Translations under genes and position numbers: made by a program
Assembly (NCBI RefSeq): GCF_900156045.1
Contig: NZ_FTMX01000009.1
Span: 62,001 to 126,000 of the forward strand
DNA from: Peribacillus simplex
GTDB taxonomy: Bacteria; Bacillota; Bacilli; Bacillales; DSM-1321
Reading direction: 5' to 3'
Length of the DNA stretch: 64,000 nucleotides
The notes under the pieces: generated by a model
Databases searched by the model: none
What the model was told of the DNA's origin: nothing
The model's input: only the letters and a program-made list of their open reading frames with translations
Shown: positions 16,993-25,804 of the stretch, piece by piece
Numbering within the stretch: position 1 is the first letter of the stretch
How the letters are laid out: each line of letters opens with the position of its first letter

Positions 16993-17060
16993 TTGGAAAA
17001 TGTAAGCGTTTTCTTTTATAATGAAAACAGGCGATGTTATCTTGGTGTAGGCAGGGCCAA
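16993..17060 (+). promoter_or_regulatory. cre-overlapped promoter, copy 1 of a duplicated element
   Basis: TTGGAA (16993-16998) and TATAAT (17017-17022) with an 18-bp spacer holding TGTAAGCGTTTTCT, a good match to the CcpA-binding cre consensus. The downstream sequence (TATCTTGGTGTAGGCAGGGCC) resembles that of a second copy at 42222. No conserved reading frame follows, so the product may be an RNA or the copy may be degenerate. Confidence 0.55.
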
Positions 17061-17185
17061 TACTACATTAATAAAAATGGTGATTCATTAAAAACTATTT
17101 CTAAACAGAAAATGTAATGAACTTCAAATTGGTGTGTCCTTAAGGTTCTGGATGATATTAAAGATAAAGTAAAGGGGAGGAAAAG

Positions 17186-17329
17186 ATGGAAGAAGAAAAT
17201 AAAACCCCATTTGTCAATTTTATTCAGGAAGATCGATTTGAACTAAACTCCTACCTTAAATATTTATTTAATCAATTCAATGAATATGTTCCAAAGCATA
17301 TGGACGAAGTTAAGATGATGGAACAATAA
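17186..17329 (+). CDS. Hypothetical 47-aa protein
   Basis: A short gene with an excellent AAAGGGGAGG site 5 bp before its ATG and a strong terminator directly after. The product begins MEEENKTPFVNFIQEDRFEL and is hydrophilic, acidic and aromatic-rich, ending MDEVKMMEQ. It lies between the partition locus and the conjugation operon. No family recognised. Confidence 0.6.
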   Translation: MEEENKTPFVNFIQEDRFELNSYLKYLFNQFNEYVPKHMDEVKMMEQ

Positions 17330-17345
17330 CGATAATAAAACAATA

Positions 17346-17395
17346 AAAATACGCGGCTGTATTATTCTCAAGGAATAATACAGCCGCGTATTTTT
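17346..17395. terminator. Very strong hairpin terminator
   Basis: A perfect 22-bp stem (ATACGCGGCTGTATTATTC with its complement), a 5-nt loop and a T run. The A-rich left flank means it could stop transcription in both directions and insulate the conjugation operon. Confidence 0.9.
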
Positions 17396-17399
17396 GTTT

Positions 17400-17750
17400 T
17401 CTTTCTTCTTAGAAAGAAGGTTTTTTCCGTTATGAACTTAAAAAATTTAATTGAAATCAAACGGTTGATTTAGCCAGAAAAGAATAGACCAAGGATTAGT
17501 AAAAAGGATAATAAACAAGACTAAAGTCTCTAGAATACTAACCGGAAAAGTTAGGGTTATATGACTACGCATCCCATCAATAGGTTCATTTTTTGTATTT
17601 TTTTGGCTGATTTAATCAATAAAAGGAATATCGCTGGTAAAATACAAGCAAGAGAGACGTCAAAGGAATTGCAGTAGCATCCTTTTTCCTTATACGCTAA
17701 GTTGTTTCATTCTGTAAAATCACTTCGATCCAGGAAGGAGATGATCTTCT
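17400..17750. other. Leader region of the conjugation operon
   Basis: No gene. This 350-bp stretch should hold the promoter of the secretion operon, but no consensus pair stands out by eye. It ends with the AGGAAGGAGATG ribosome binding site of the first gene. Confidence 0.4.
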
Positions 17751-17751
17751 T

Positions 17752-18873
17752 ATGAGAAATGATTCGATTGAAAGATCGATCAACGATTCCATGCTTACGA
17801 TTGCTGACTCTATTCTACAAATGATTGAACAGTCTAAACAAAAAAGTTTAAATAGGACAAGTCTCATGGACCAGGAAAAGAAGAGTTTGAAACAAGATTC
17901 CACTTCTTGGTCGACCGAAGAGAAGACAGAGGCTGAGTATGAGCTATATTACGCCATGATAAAGGAACATCACCCTCAGTTATTTGAAATAAAAGGCAAA
18001 TGCATTGAAACATTCCCAGTCGATAAGGAGAAAAGTGTTTTCTCCATTCTGAAAAATAATGATGCGTACTTCGGGGTCTATAAACAGGAATCTAAGGAAG
18101 CGCACATCGTCACACCAGTATTTCCAACCAAAGAGGATTTGCTTCAAAATACACTCGGAACCTCCCAATTTGAAAAGTTTAGAATGCGCTCATTCTTCAT
18201 TGTGGATGATGGAAAAGCATTCTCCCTCCATGACAATAAACAACTTCGGCTAAATTTAGCAAAATCTTATAAAACCCTAATAACTTATGAAAATATCGAA
18301 CAGGCACGCACCTTTACTGTAAAAGAGGAACTTAAAAATGATCCTATACTTAGAAAACAATCTCTTCGTAGGGCTTTAGAAGAGTACTTTATTCCTTCAG
18401 ATCTTTTAGGAAAGACCGTTACAATCCAAAATATTTCAAATGATGGTCAAGGGACCAGGCTATCACTAGTTGAGAATCAAAAAGGGCGAGACGTCTGGTT
18501 GCCTGACATAGCAGAAAAATGGATGGAAAGAGTAAGAAATAACCCCGGAATGGAAGTAATGTATGATGAAGTGATCATGGATAGTCGTTCTATTGCAGAA
18601 GGTTTCCTTGCCTTTTATGGCATGGAAATAAATAAAGAAAGCCAAGCGAAACAACATGATTTTGAGGTGATTTCCAATCAAGTTGGCTCGTATATTGGGA
18701 AATTGAGTGGCAATGGCAAAGTGAAAAAAGTTTCCCCTTACTTCTCAGAGAAAGAGGCCGAGAAACAGTTGGGAAATCTAAATAATCACATTCAACTAGA
18801 AAAGCGGAAAGAAAGACAGGTAAAAGAGGTAGAAACCGATCTTCCATTCAAAGAAATTTTGGAAAACGACTAA
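17752..18873 (+). CDS. Hypothetical protein, first gene of the conjugation operon
   Basis: A 373-aa soluble protein preceded by GAAGGAGATG. The N-terminal 70 residues are Ser/Lys/Gln-rich and probably helical. The middle is mixed alpha/beta (FPVDKEKSVFSILKNNDAYF, ending in basic and acidic clusters). No signal peptide, membrane segment, nucleotide-binding motif or recognised domain. It precedes the pilin-like gene by 11 bp, so it belongs to the operon. It could be a cytosolic regulator or a relaxosome or secretion accessory. Confidence 0.55.
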   Translation: MRNDSIERSINDSMLTIADSILQMIEQSKQKSLNRTSLMDQEKKSLKQDSTSWSTEEKTEAEYELYYAMIKEHHPQLFEIKGKCIETFPVDKEKSVFSILKNNDAYFGVYKQESKEAHIVTPVFPTKEDLLQNTLGTSQFEKFRMRSFFIVDDGKAFSLHDNKQLRLNLAKSYKTLITYENIEQARTFTVKEELKNDPILRKQSLRRALEEYFIPSDLLGKTVTIQNISNDGQGTRLSLVENQKGRDVWLPDIAEKWMERVRNNPGMEVMYDEVIMDSRSIAEGFLAFYGMEINKESQAKQHDFEVISNQVGSYIGKLSGNGKVKKVSPYFSEKEAEKQLGNLNNHIQLEKRKERQVKEVETDLPFKEILEND

Positions 18874-18884
18874 GGAGGAAACAT

Positions 18885-19214
18885 ATGACTTCGTTAAAAA
18901 AATTACAAATCTTACTGATGTTTGCTGCAATTCTTTTAATCATACATATCGCCCCAGAGCAAGCATCTGCAGCCGCCAATGTATCAGCAAAAATCAAAGA
19001 GGGACTGAAACAAGTTCAAACACTGTTAACGGGCCTAGTGGTTACAGTCGGCATCTGCGTATCCATCTGGATCATCATTAAAAAATTGCCAGGCGTGGAT
19101 GATCCTCATACCAAAAACGAAATGTTTCGTGGAGTAGGAATGGCTTTGGCAGGGGTTGGGTTAGCAGCCGCAATCGTATGGATTGTTCCGTGGATGTACG
19201 CGTTATTCGCTTAA
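18885..19214 (+). CDS. VirB2/TrbC-like pilin-family membrane protein
   Basis: A 109-aa protein with an AAGGAGGAAACAT site. It has an N-terminal signal peptide (KKLQILLMFAAILLIIHIA, likely cleaved after QASA) and two transmembrane helices (about residues 47-67 and 84-107). Size, signal peptide and two-helix hairpin match VirB2/TrbC-type subunits, the extracellular or membrane-embedded pilin of type IV secretion. It is placed directly before VirB3- and VirB4-like genes as in other T4SS operons. Confidence 0.7.
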   Translation: MTSLKKLQILLMFAAILLIIHIAPEQASAAANVSAKIKEGLKQVQTLLTGLVVTVGICVSIWIIIKKLPGVDDPHTKNEMFRGVGMALAGVGLAAAIVWIVPWMYALFA

Positions 19215-19228
19215 TTGAGGTGAACTAG

Positions 19229-19627
19229 ATGACGGCAAAAGAAGAACTTAGAGAAGCTCTCAAAGAGTTACTTGGAGAAAAAGATAGTCGCAAGGGGAAA
19301 ACATTTGTTTTCCCTGATAATGTCGATCGATCCTATAACATTGTTAAAGGCTTATCATTAATGAATTTCTTTAGATTTATATTCCCGGCGGTCTTTATTT
19401 CCGCCATTATCTTGTTCATCCCGCCTTATTCATTGGGATTTATGATGGTTAAATGCTTCTTCATGGCCCTTTTGCTGTTAGGCTCCTTAACCTTTGCCGT
19501 TTTACGTCCCATATCTTCCCGGCCCAATATCACATATAGTAGCTATTTAAAACGAATGATCCATTACCACAATAGACAGAAGATGTTCTTTATGAATACG
19601 AATAAAAGGGATGATTTCCGTGGTTAA
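19229..19627 (+). CDS. VirB3/TcpE-like inner-membrane protein
   Basis: A 132-aa protein with two adjacent transmembrane segments (about residues 48-66 and 70-90) and a basic C-terminal tail (SYLKRMIHYHNRQKMFF). This two-helix architecture and the position before VirB4 fit VirB3, PrgI or TcpE proteins of Gram-positive conjugation systems, which recruit the VirB4 ATPase to the membrane. Its end overlaps the next gene by a few bases. The exact family cannot be decided by eye. Confidence 0.6.
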   Translation: MTAKEELREALKELLGEKDSRKGKTFVFPDNVDRSYNIVKGLSLMNFFRFIFPAVFISAIILFIPPYSLGFMMVKCFFMALLLLGSLTFAVLRPISSRPNITYSSYLKRMIHYHNRQKMFFMNTNKRDDFRG

Positions 19628-20279
19628 TCACAATAAGAAAATGGATAGGGAAGAATTCGACTATGAAGTAGAAACCCTTATAAAAAAAGGAAAATCGACA
19701 ATTCAAGACATAAGTATCATCGAAGGGATATACAAGGACTATGTCCTTTTGAAAAATGGTTACCTTACGACCATTCTGCAGGTGAGTGGTATCAACCTTG
19801 ATTTGTTGGCGGAGTATGAACAGAATCGTTTATTTGAAGATTACGGTTCATTCTTAATGAGTCAAGTCCATGATCAATTACAAACTATCTCGATGACGGT
19901 TCCAGTGGATTTCCGTTCCTATAACTTAGGTTGGAAAAAACGTTATTTGCATGAACTAGAGAATAAGGATAACACAGGTAATGAATACAAGCGAACCCTC
20001 ATCACATCTTACATCGATCACTTCCAAAAGATAAGGATGAAAGATGAAATGTCGACAAAACAGCATTTTGTTGTCATTAGAGAGAAAATGAATAAACGTA
20101 CGTTCCAAGATTTAGAACGGGCTGAAACCATTCTAACAAAAAGGGTGGAGGAAATGACAAACTCCCTGCGATCCACTTTTGAATCATACGATATCACGAT
20201 ACGAAAATTGTCTGAGAAAAATACGTTATCGTTGCTATACAGGTACTTTGATTTTGAAATGTCAAAACTATACGGCTAA
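19620..20279 (+). CDS. VirB4 N-terminal-domain-like conjugation protein
   Basis: GTG at 19620 fits the AAAAGGG ribosome binding site better than ATG at 19611; both overlap the previous gene. The roughly 220-aa product lacks an ATPase domain. Segments such as IEGIYKDYVLLKNGYLTTIL and LERAETILTKRVEEM resemble the N-terminal region (CagE/TrbE type) of VirB4 proteins. The following gene encodes a VirB4 with its own N-terminal region, so this is a separate protein, not simply a detached half. It probably assembles with the VirB3- and VirB4-like proteins at the membrane. Confidence 0.55.
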   Translation: MVNHNKKMDREEFDYEVETLIKKGKSTIQDISIIEGIYKDYVLLKNGYLTTILQVSGINLDLLAEYEQNRLFEDYGSFLMSQVHDQLQTISMTVPVDFRSYNLGWKKRYLHELENKDNTGNEYKRTLITSYIDHFQKIRMKDEMSTKQHFVVIREKMNKRTFQDLERAETILTKRVEEMTNSLRSTFESYDITIRKLSEKNTLSLLYRYFDFEMSKLYG

Positions 20280-20303
20280 CCGGTTCGGAAAGGAGGAAGT
20301 CAA

Positions 20304-22277
20304 ATGCCTTTTTCTTTGGCTACTTTATTTTCTTTGATAAAACGTGAAAATAAGCAGGACGAACAGGTGAAACAGAGTCCCGAAGACATTTTACATGGGA
20401 TGTTAGAGACCGAAGAACTCAATTCCATTTATCCTTTCGTCTGGAAGGAAAATAAGGATTATATCGAAAGTGGTGGCAACTTTATTAAGGTGCTGGCGGT
20501 CGTTGCTTATCCTAAAGAACAAAAAGGGAACTGGCTATCGGATCTGAAGCGGTTAAAAGGAAACATATCCTTCGTCCAGTACCTCGAACCGTCCAATTCA
20601 GAAGGCATGATCAGCTATTACAATGACTCTATTAAAAATAAGGAGGCGGAACTATTAAAAACAAGAGATCCAGCCACCCGCATCAGGCTGCAATCCGAAC
20701 TGGAAAGCGCAAAATATCAACTAAATCAGGTACTATCCAACCGTTCTACCTTTATGTATCTGTATACATACATCTTCATTCAAGCTGCATCCTTAGAAGA
20801 GCTGAAGACCTTAGAAGACAATGTCCAGAGGATTTTAACGAAACTAAGGATGAAAGCTCTAAACCCTCATTACGCAACACCGATGGCATTCTGGTCGGCT
20901 ATGCCTTTAGGGGATAATCAATTAAAGGATTATACCTATCAGATGTGCAACAGTGAAGCGGCCTCTTCTTTCTTTCCGTTCGATGATTCAGAGATTTGCT
21001 GTTTATCCCCGACGGCTCAGGTGGAAGGGATCAATAAGACAACCAATTCGTTGGTGGCGATAGATTATTTGGATACACAACGTACATTAAATCAAAATAT
21101 GGTGGTCATTGGGACATCAGGTGTTGGAAAATCTACCTTTATGGTTCAAAAGATTCTTCGCTGCTACGCCATGGGGATCAAGATATATATCATTGACCCA
21201 GAAAATGAGTACTCGCATATAGTGAAAATCCTTGGAGGTGAGGTTGTTCATCTCAGTAGTAACAGTTCAACGAAAATCAACCCTTTGGAGATATTCTCCA
21301 CAGAAGTTACGGACACCGAAGACTTTAAGGATGATGCGGAATTCATCAGGGACCTTGTGAAACAGAAGGTTCAACGTCTTAAGGCCTTTTTCAAAGTTTT
21401 GAAAGCTGACTTATCCCAAGTTGAATCTAGTATTTTAGATAAGACACTGATCAACCTTTACAATCGTTTCTCCATTAACGAAGAGAGCGATTTTACCAGT
21501 TTAATGGCAAAGGACTTCCCGATTCTCAAGGATTTCTATGACGATTTAGGTACATTGAAGACTATTGATGTAGAACGTTATGAAAAAATACAGGATTTTT
21601 ATTTTATCCTGGAAAGTTATGTACATGGATCTAACTCGTTATTTAATGGCCATACGAACGTGAATATCAATAACGCTCTATTCTCTTTTAATTTAAAATC
21701 GCTACAGAATGAAGTGGATGTGCAGGCTGCCTGTTACTTTAATATCTTTGGTTTCCTATGGGATGAAGTGACGAAAACAAACGAGGAATTGGTGTACCTA
21801 TTTATTGATGAATTCCATTTTTTATCAAAGAACCCGGATTCGATGAGATTCTTTTATCAAGCTTATAAGCGATTTAGGAAGTATAATGCCGGCGCTATCG
21901 CAGGCACGCAACAAATAATCGATGTGCTGGATACCGAGGATAACCTAGGCGCAGCCATGATTGAAAATAGCCATACCAAACTATTTTTTGGACTGGACAA
22001 TAAGGGTGTTGAAGATGTGGTTAAAAAAATCAATCTATCATTCTCTGATGAAGAGATATCTTTATTGAGAGCGAAGCGTCAGGGAGAGGCCTTAATCGTA
22101 TACGGGTCTCAACGTGCATTTATACGGGTTGAGCTCACTCAAGAAGAGCTACGCCTTTGGAATAAAAAACGGTACTTCGAAAAATATGGTTTAGATCCGG
22201 ATGAAATCCCTGATTATGAGGCAAGGAATGAAATGACTCCCATTGAAAAAGAAGAAGTTCGAAATTTTGTTCTGTAA
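20304..22277 (+). CDS. virB4: VirB4-like T4SS ATPase
   Basis: A 657-aa cytosolic/membrane-associated ATPase with a GGAAAGGAGGAAG site. Walker A is VIGTSGVGKSTF near residue 268, Walker B is LVYLFIDEFHFL near residue 497, and an RNAP-like AGTQQIIDVL segment follows. Residues 1-230 form the substrate/assembly domain common to VirB4, TrbE and CagE. VirB4 powers assembly and substrate passage in type IV secretion. It is followed after 14 bp by the EssB-like gene. Confidence 0.9.
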   Translation: MPFSLATLFSLIKRENKQDEQVKQSPEDILHGMLETEELNSIYPFVWKENKDYIESGGNFIKVLAVVAYPKEQKGNWLSDLKRLKGNISFVQYLEPSNSEGMISYYNDSIKNKEAELLKTRDPATRIRLQSELESAKYQLNQVLSNRSTFMYLYTYIFIQAASLEELKTLEDNVQRILTKLRMKALNPHYATPMAFWSAMPLGDNQLKDYTYQMCNSEAASSFFPFDDSEICCLSPTAQVEGINKTTNSLVAIDYLDTQRTLNQNMVVIGTSGVGKSTFMVQKILRCYAMGIKIYIIDPENEYSHIVKILGGEVVHLSSNSSTKINPLEIFSTEVTDTEDFKDDAEFIRDLVKQKVQRLKAFFKVLKADLSQVESSILDKTLINLYNRFSINEESDFTSLMAKDFPILKDFYDDLGTLKTIDVERYEKIQDFYFILESYVHGSNSLFNGHTNVNINNALFSFNLKSLQNEVDVQAACYFNIFGFLWDEVTKTNEELVYLFIDEFHFLSKNPDSMRFFYQAYKRFRKYNAGAIAGTQQIIDVLDTEDNLGAAMIENSHTKLFFGLDNKGVEDVVKKINLSFSDEEISLLRAKRQGEALIVYGSQRAFIRVELTQEELRLWNKKRYFEKYGLDPDEIPDYEARNEMTPIEKEEVRNFVL

Positions 22278-22291
22278 AGGGGGAGACAACT

Positions 22292-23644
22292 TTGAAAATC
22301 CAATTATTTGAACTCGGAACATTATTCATCCTTAAAAAAGGGCTCTATCGTTTAGAGATTGCGACAAATAAGGTGTTGGCTGAACGGGTAGAGGACCTTA
22401 CAGAACTTAAGGAAGAACATCCTTATTTCTTTACACTGAAAGATATAAAAAGGGAAAACGATCGCTTGATTCTTGGTTATGAAATGGAGGATGGCTATCA
22501 ACCTCTACAACTAGCAAAATCCTATTCAACCGTATTACAGCTTGCTTTATTAAATCAATTGCTAGAATTGGATCCTTTACACACTTTTAATCAAAAAGTG
22601 CTGATTCATCCAAGAAACATTTTCTTTAAAGATATGAAAAAACTAAAGTTTCTATACAGAAGCAATCAATGGTTGCCCTTTGAAGGCCAGATTGAAAAAC
22701 TAGAACAATACAAAATCCTAACCCTATCCATGTTTTCCCGTTTTTCCTATGAAAAGTATAGACGGGAAAAAGAGAACCTGCTTAAAAAGGAAACAGATGA
22801 ATTTTTCTTCCGGATTGAAAATGCTAGCTCCGTTGAGGATTTGAAAGAGCTGATCGCGAATAAACTTCAGGAGGAGGAAATGCTCCATTTTTTCGGATTA
22901 GAAGAGGAAAGACAAAAAATCAAAAGGCAAAAGAGGATCCTGACAGGCATGACTATCGGAATCTCTGCTGTAGTCTTTACTTTGGCTCTTTTTCTTCAAC
23001 AAATGGCAGTCAAGGAAGCTGAAACGGCCTATGCAACAGAACTTGAAAAAGCGGAACAAACATCTACATTTTATAAGCTGTTAAGTGAAGACAAATATGA
23101 TGATGCCCTTTCCTTGTTGAAAAAAACGGGTGGTTCAAAAAAAGAGTTTGCGAATCTTTACTTTGAAAAAGGTGAATATCAACAGGCAATAGAGGCAGAC
23201 GATACCTTGATAAAACCTAGTGTGGAAGCCTTATATAAAGCGAATAGAAAGGAAGAAATATTAGGATTGGTAGCCGACAGTGACTATCTGGACATCGAAA
23301 AGAAAATCGTAAGCTATGATTACAGCATGTTGCTATCGATGCAGGCTTTTACAAAAGATAAGGACCAACAACTTCGAATCGGAAAAGCCTTTGCTGAACA
23401 TGGGGATCTGACAGATGCCAACGATCTCAATAAGCGGTTAAAAAACAAAGATTTAACGGTGATGATTAGGAAAAAAGAGTTGCAAAACCAAGTGACTCAA
23501 TTAGAACAACAAATAAAGCATCTCAAGAAAAAGAAAGGCGTGAAACCAAAAGACATTAAGGAACAGCTTGATCCAAAGAATAAGGAGCTCACAACCTATA
23601 AAACAGAACTTGATAAACTTGATAAGAAATCGGGTTTTAATTAA
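22292..23644 (+). CDS. EssB/YukC-like pseudokinase membrane protein in the T4SS operon
   Basis: A 450-aa protein with a TTG start after AAAGGGGGAGAC. Residues about 1-205 resemble the kinase-like but non-catalytic domain of EssB/YukC (HPYFFTLKDI, VLIHPRNIFF). One transmembrane helix lies near residues 225-247 (GMTIGISAVVFTLALFLQQM). The C-terminal part is an array of TPR-like helices and ends in a Lys-rich coiled coil. EssB/YukC is a core subunit of type VII secretion; no EsxA, EssA or EssC-like gene is nearby. Here it probably acts as a scaffold between VirB4 and the cell-wall components. Confidence 0.65.
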   Translation: MKIQLFELGTLFILKKGLYRLEIATNKVLAERVEDLTELKEEHPYFFTLKDIKRENDRLILGYEMEDGYQPLQLAKSYSTVLQLALLNQLLELDPLHTFNQKVLIHPRNIFFKDMKKLKFLYRSNQWLPFEGQIEKLEQYKILTLSMFSRFSYEKYRREKENLLKKETDEFFFRIENASSVEDLKELIANKLQEEEMLHFFGLEEERQKIKRQKRILTGMTIGISAVVFTLALFLQQMAVKEAETAYATELEKAEQTSTFYKLLSEDKYDDALSLLKKTGGSKKEFANLYFEKGEYQQAIEADDTLIKPSVEALYKANRKEEILGLVADSDYLDIEKKIVSYDYSMLLSMQAFTKDKDQQLRIGKAFAEHGDLTDANDLNKRLKNKDLTVMIRKKELQNQVTQLEQQIKHLKKKKGVKPKDIKEQLDPKNKELTTYKTELDKLDKKSGFN

Positions 23645-24697
23645 GTGGCCGCTACAGTTGCTGTAAAGGGAACCACTTTTGTCCTCCGGTACTGGAAGGA
23701 AATGACGATAGGTGTCGTAGTCTCCTTAATACTAATGGCGGGCTTGTTACTCAGAACTCAAACTCAAGAGGAGCCAAAGGGGTATATAAACTCGCCTTTT
23801 GGAACGGCTAATGTTCCACCTCATATTGAACAGTGGAAGGGCCTGCTTCAAGAATATACGACGAAGTACGGAATACCGGAATACACAGATTTTCTACTAG
23901 CCCTCATGTATCAGGAAGTAGGGAACTCACAAACCTTGGATATCATGCAAAGTTCTGAATCTGTCGGGTTACCGCCAAACGCCATTCAAAACCCGGTAAT
24001 GTCCGTGAATTTAGGGGTTCAACATTTTAAATCGGTGTTAGAGGATGGACAAAAGCACGGGGTGGATTTCCCAGCTATTGTTCAGTCATACAATTTCGGT
24101 TCCGGTTACCTGAATTTTATTTCTTCAAACGGAAAAAAGCATTCCATTGAATTAGCCCAACAATTCTCATTGATACAAACTGAAAAACAAGGATGGAGTT
24201 GTTCGGATTGGCGGGCACCTTACTGCTATGGAGACTATACGTATGTGGAGAAAGTGATGGGAAACCTAATGCCGACGGGACTTGCTGTTGGTAGTGAAGA
24301 TGTTTCCCCATTGGGGGAACAAGCATTTAATGCGATTATCACAGAAGCGAATAAATATGTAGGCTGGCCATATGTATGGGGAGGTTCAGATCCCCATAGG
24401 GGATTCGATTGTTCGGGTTTTACACAATGGATATTTGCTAAAGTGGGGATAAAGCTACCACGGACTGCCCAAGAGCAATATGATGTGTCGTCGAAAATCC
24501 CGCCATCCGAAGCAAGGCCAGGTGATTTTATCTATTTTACTGGAACTTATGAGACCAACAAATATATCACACATGTCGGGATATACATAGGAGAGGGCAA
24601 AATGTTCGATTCTAACGGTTCGGGTATTGGAATCCATGACATACATTCGCCTTACTGGAAATCTCATGTAGCTGGTTTTGGTAGAGTGTCCCATTAG
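23645..24697 (+). CDS. CwlT-like bifunctional peptidoglycan hydrolase of the T4SS
   Basis: A 350-aa protein whose GTG start immediately follows the upstream TAA. A membrane anchor lies at residues about 18-36. Next is a lysozyme/transglycosylase-like domain (residues 60-210, FLLALMYQEVGN with candidate catalytic Glu, and VQSYNFGSGYL). The C-terminal NlpC/P60 domain (about 220-350) has the catalytic Cys in FDCSGFTQW and His in THVGIYIG. This two-domain layout is that of CwlT and VirB1-like hydrolases, which open the thick wall for the conjugation channel. Confidence 0.9.
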   Translation: MAATVAVKGTTFVLRYWKEMTIGVVVSLILMAGLLLRTQTQEEPKGYINSPFGTANVPPHIEQWKGLLQEYTTKYGIPEYTDFLLALMYQEVGNSQTLDIMQSSESVGLPPNAIQNPVMSVNLGVQHFKSVLEDGQKHGVDFPAIVQSYNFGSGYLNFISSNGKKHSIELAQQFSLIQTEKQGWSCSDWRAPYCYGDYTYVEKVMGNLMPTGLAVGSEDVSPLGEQAFNAIITEANKYVGWPYVWGGSDPHRGFDCSGFTQWIFAKVGIKLPRTAQEQYDVSSKIPPSEARPGDFIYFTGTYETNKYITHVGIYIGEGKMFDSNGSGIGIHDIHSPYWKSHVAGFGRVSH

Positions 24698-24709
24698 GAG
24701 GAAAACACC

Positions 24710-25306
24710 ATGAATAAATTTTTCACTACGTTGTTAGGACTATCCATCCTAGCGAATATGATTTTAGGATTTATGTATATTGGTCAAAAGACCATGACGA
24801 CTCAAGCAGAAGGTCAAAATATCGAAACCCAAAAACAGATGGTTCAGTTGAAAAGTAAAGTGAATGCAAAAGACAAGGAACTGAATACCTTTCAACGGAA
24901 TGCAACCTATTATGAAATTGAACATAGTGAAGAGGTTAAGAGCTTTGTAGACGAAACTTTTAGAGGACTATTTAATTACGATAACAAAAATTATGCTGCA
25001 CGTTTTGATCAGGTCAAAGATCGGTTAGCAGAGTCCGTCATGTCAAAATTGAAAGCTTCAGGAGAAATGGGGAGTATGGAAATTGAATTCAAAAATGAAG
25101 TGAAGTCTTTACATGTTTATCTAAGTGCGGTTGAAAAAGACCAAGCAAAAGCGCTTGTGATGATGGAAACACAATACTCGATAGGTGGGAGTGCATTCCC
25201 AAGGAAAAATCAACTGTATGAGGTCACGATCGCATTGGATGGAGAGGAAAGGGTCATTGATAAATTAGAGCTAATGGGGTCCTTCGAACCTTTTGAAGAG
25301 AATTGA
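24710..25306 (+). CDS. VirB8/TcpC-like membrane-anchored conjugation protein
   Basis: A 198-aa protein with a TAGGAGGAAAAC site. One N-terminal transmembrane helix (residues 5-24), then a coiled coil (about 35-60) and an extracellular mixed alpha/beta domain (90-198) that ends in acidic residues. Membrane anchor plus NTF2-like domain is the pattern of VirB8 and TcpC, which bridge the inner membrane and the outer parts of the channel. Placement between the hydrolase and the coupling protein genes supports this. No diagnostic motif was found. Confidence 0.55.
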   Translation: MNKFFTTLLGLSILANMILGFMYIGQKTMTTQAEGQNIETQKQMVQLKSKVNAKDKELNTFQRNATYYEIEHSEEVKSFVDETFRGLFNYDNKNYAARFDQVKDRLAESVMSKLKASGEMGSMEIEFKNEVKSLHVYLSAVEKDQAKALVMMETQYSIGGSAFPRKNQLYEVTIALDGEERVIDKLELMGSFEPFEEN

Positions 25307-25368
25307 GCCTATCGGATGTTTCGCGAGGATTGCAGTAATGGAAAGTAATCAAAAAGGAGTGGATCCTT

Positions 25369-25803
25369 TTGAAAGTGATTGGAATACGCCTGTTGTTAAT
25401 GGCCTTTATATTAGCCCTGTTTGAATTGATTGTGATCAACATAGCGGGGATCCTTCCGTTTCTTGCGGCACATAAAGCCAACATATCCAGTGCCCCATTT
25501 ATGGACTTTGTCATAGAAAACCTCATGAACCCTATTGGAACATCCACCAGCATGATCGAAAAGAAGAATCCACTTTTCTTCATTGGTAGTGGCGCTGTCA
25601 TCGTATTATCCGTCTTTATGGTCTTTTTTACGAAGGGCGGCAAGGGTAAATATGAATTAGCAGATAAATATGGGGTTCATGGTTCAAGTAGATTTGCTCA
25701 AAAGCACGAAATATTTACGTATGGGGAGACGGTTGAGGTACCAATCAAACAGCTTATGCAGGATCTTGATGCGAGTATGCCAGATTCGAAAGGAGGGAAA
25801 TGA
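25369..25803 (+). CDS. N-terminal membrane part of a split VirD4/TraG coupling protein
   Basis: A 144-aa protein with two transmembrane segments (about residues 5-30 and 66-86) followed by KYGVHGSSRFAQKHEI. That last motif (G-x-ARWA-like) is the sequence found in VirD4/TraG proteins just before the ATPase domain. The gene stops at TGA 25803 and the ATPase part starts one base later with its own ribosome binding site. In most homologues these are one protein; here they would meet as two subunits. Confidence 0.75.
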   Translation: MKVIGIRLLLMAFILALFELIVINIAGILPFLAAHKANISSAPFMDFVIENLMNPIGTSTSMIEKKNPLFFIGSGAVIVLSVFMVFFTKGGKGKYELADKYGVHGSSRFAQKHEIFTYGETVEVPIKQLMQDLDASMPDSKGGK

Positions 25804-25804
25804 C

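Noticed and set aside
25670-25804. Longer N-terminus for the coupling ATPase
   Set aside because: The extension lies in another frame of the membrane-part gene; the GTG at 25805 has the strong ribosome binding site.
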